This document shows, one piece after another, positions 63,551 to 64,000 of a DNA stretch of 64,000 nucleotides (position 1 is the stretch's first letter; each line of letters opens with the position of its first letter). The position numbers and the translations under genes were made by a program. The DNA comes from Rheum nobile (lineage: Eukaryota; Streptophyta; Magnoliopsida; Caryophyllales; Polygonaceae), in the NCBI GenBank assembly GCA_027886185.1, contig WOAB01000893.1, positions 4,588,001-4,652,000 of the forward strand, written 5' to 3'. The notes under the pieces are model-generated. The model was not told the origin of the DNA, did not search any database, and saw only the letters and a list, made by a program, of their open reading frames with translations.

Positions 63551-64000
63551 TGATGAGTCCCGATGATTGACCACCAAGGCGCCGATGCGTTAATGCCACG
63601 ACACTCAAGCATCGACCATGCTTTGATTCCAAGGTATTTATGCACACGTCTATATCCAAGCCTCTAAGGCTTTTATCCTCTTTGTATTTTTGGTTATTTA
63701 GTTTCTTTAGTCTAGTCTTGCCTTAGTGAGTGTGAAGAGCCATTTGCACATGGGCTTCAACTCACTAAGGCCCATTAGAAGCTTTCCCTTGTTGGCTTGA
63801 TGCCTAGACTATTTAAAGCCATCTTTGGCTTCCTTGTTCATTTGGTTGAAGATTATAGAAGTGGATATTTTCCTTAGGTTGAGTATATCTCGCTAAGGCC
63901 TTCCACTTACTTCTATCAACCCCAAGCATTCAAATCTCTCATTCTTCCTCTCAATCTCTTTCGAATCTCACAAACAAACATTCTCAAGTTAAGAACAAGT
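63551..64000 (+). repeat. Element D 3' LTR, cut by window end
   Basis: Starts TGATGAGTCCCGATGATTG after the PPT. From 63587 it matches the left copy at 38890 onward. At least 450 bp long. Confidence 0.9.

Larger units (their letters stand above)
38890..64000 (+). mobile_element. Element D: LTR retrotransposon with gag-like ORF only, extends beyond window
   Basis: The same LTR sequence occurs at 38890 onward and 63551-64000. The internal region contains a leader (39313-39928 and 48362-49396), one gag-bearing frame in three pieces (49397-49618, 51973-53631, 62698-63141) and a PPT (63537-63550), but no protease, RT or integrase. This is the layout of non-autonomous gag-only elements. Later insertions: E, S4 and F. 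The 5' LTR lacks its first 36 or so bases where the AT-rich array abuts, and the right LTR leaves the window, so no TSD can be read. I found no clear PBS, so the 5' LTR end is unknown. Confidence 0.8.

Overview
The window is plant nuclear DNA, almost certainly from a flowering plant and probably a eudicot, in repeat-rich and likely pericentromeric heterochromatin. The evidence is its content: CRM-like and Athila-like Ty3/Gypsy elements, a Sirevirus-like Ty1/Copia element, solo LTRs of a long-LTR Gypsy family, a TRIM, a CACTA end, plant L1 LINE remains and several MITEs. I see no intact host gene, rRNA or tRNA gene and no CRISPR array. About nine-tenths of the 64 kb can be assigned to transposable elements or their satellites. 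Almost every open reading frame of note is retroelement gag or pol, usually broken by in-frame stops or frameshifts.

Left arm (1-14080): AT-rich DNA, then the right end of a CACTA transposon (ends 2496) beside an L1-type ORF2 C-terminus (zinc finger plus RNase H). A polyadenylated LINE-like insert with a perfect 16-bp target duplication lies in or next to that LINE. Next come AT-rich repeats and a 129-bp inverted-repeat element. Two solo LTRs of one family follow in opposite orientation (S1, 6031-9014, and S2, 10244-12941), then a Sirevirus-like Copia 3' fragment.

Centre (14081-34425): one nest. A small TRIM was split in its second LTR by Gypsy element A (14477-34414, TSD GACTT on both sides). 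A in turn holds Gypsy element B (16989-25038), a hAT MITE (25619-25920, 8-bp TSD), solo LTR S3 (26632-29199) and an Athila-like protease-only element C (29279-34196). A and B are related CRM-type elements whose pol frame runs into the LTR.

Right-centre (34426-38889): AT-rich spacer with a Tourist-like MITE, tandem duplications, a (TA)n tract, an array of GTCAAC/GTTGAC palindromes, and about 254-bp tandem units rich in GTTCAAC that carry an Ale-like Copia tail.

Right arm (38890-64000, continuing beyond the window): a second nest. Element D is a gag-bearing LTR element with no pol. It was hit by a complete Athila-like element E (39929-48361, TSD GCCAG), solo LTR S4 (49619-51967) and a complete Sirevirus-like element F (53632-62692, TSD CAATG). 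If S4 and F are disregarded, D keeps one reading frame of about 774 codons. LTR-pair divergence by eye (D about 3%, F about 2%, E about 1.5%) agrees with the nesting order.

The most unusual signal is a GC-rich, CGCG-containing near-palindrome repeated in LTRs of unrelated families (S3 and C share the 12-mer CCGCGACCGCGG; E and S4 carry sister motifs), plus dense CGCG tetramers through elements A and B.
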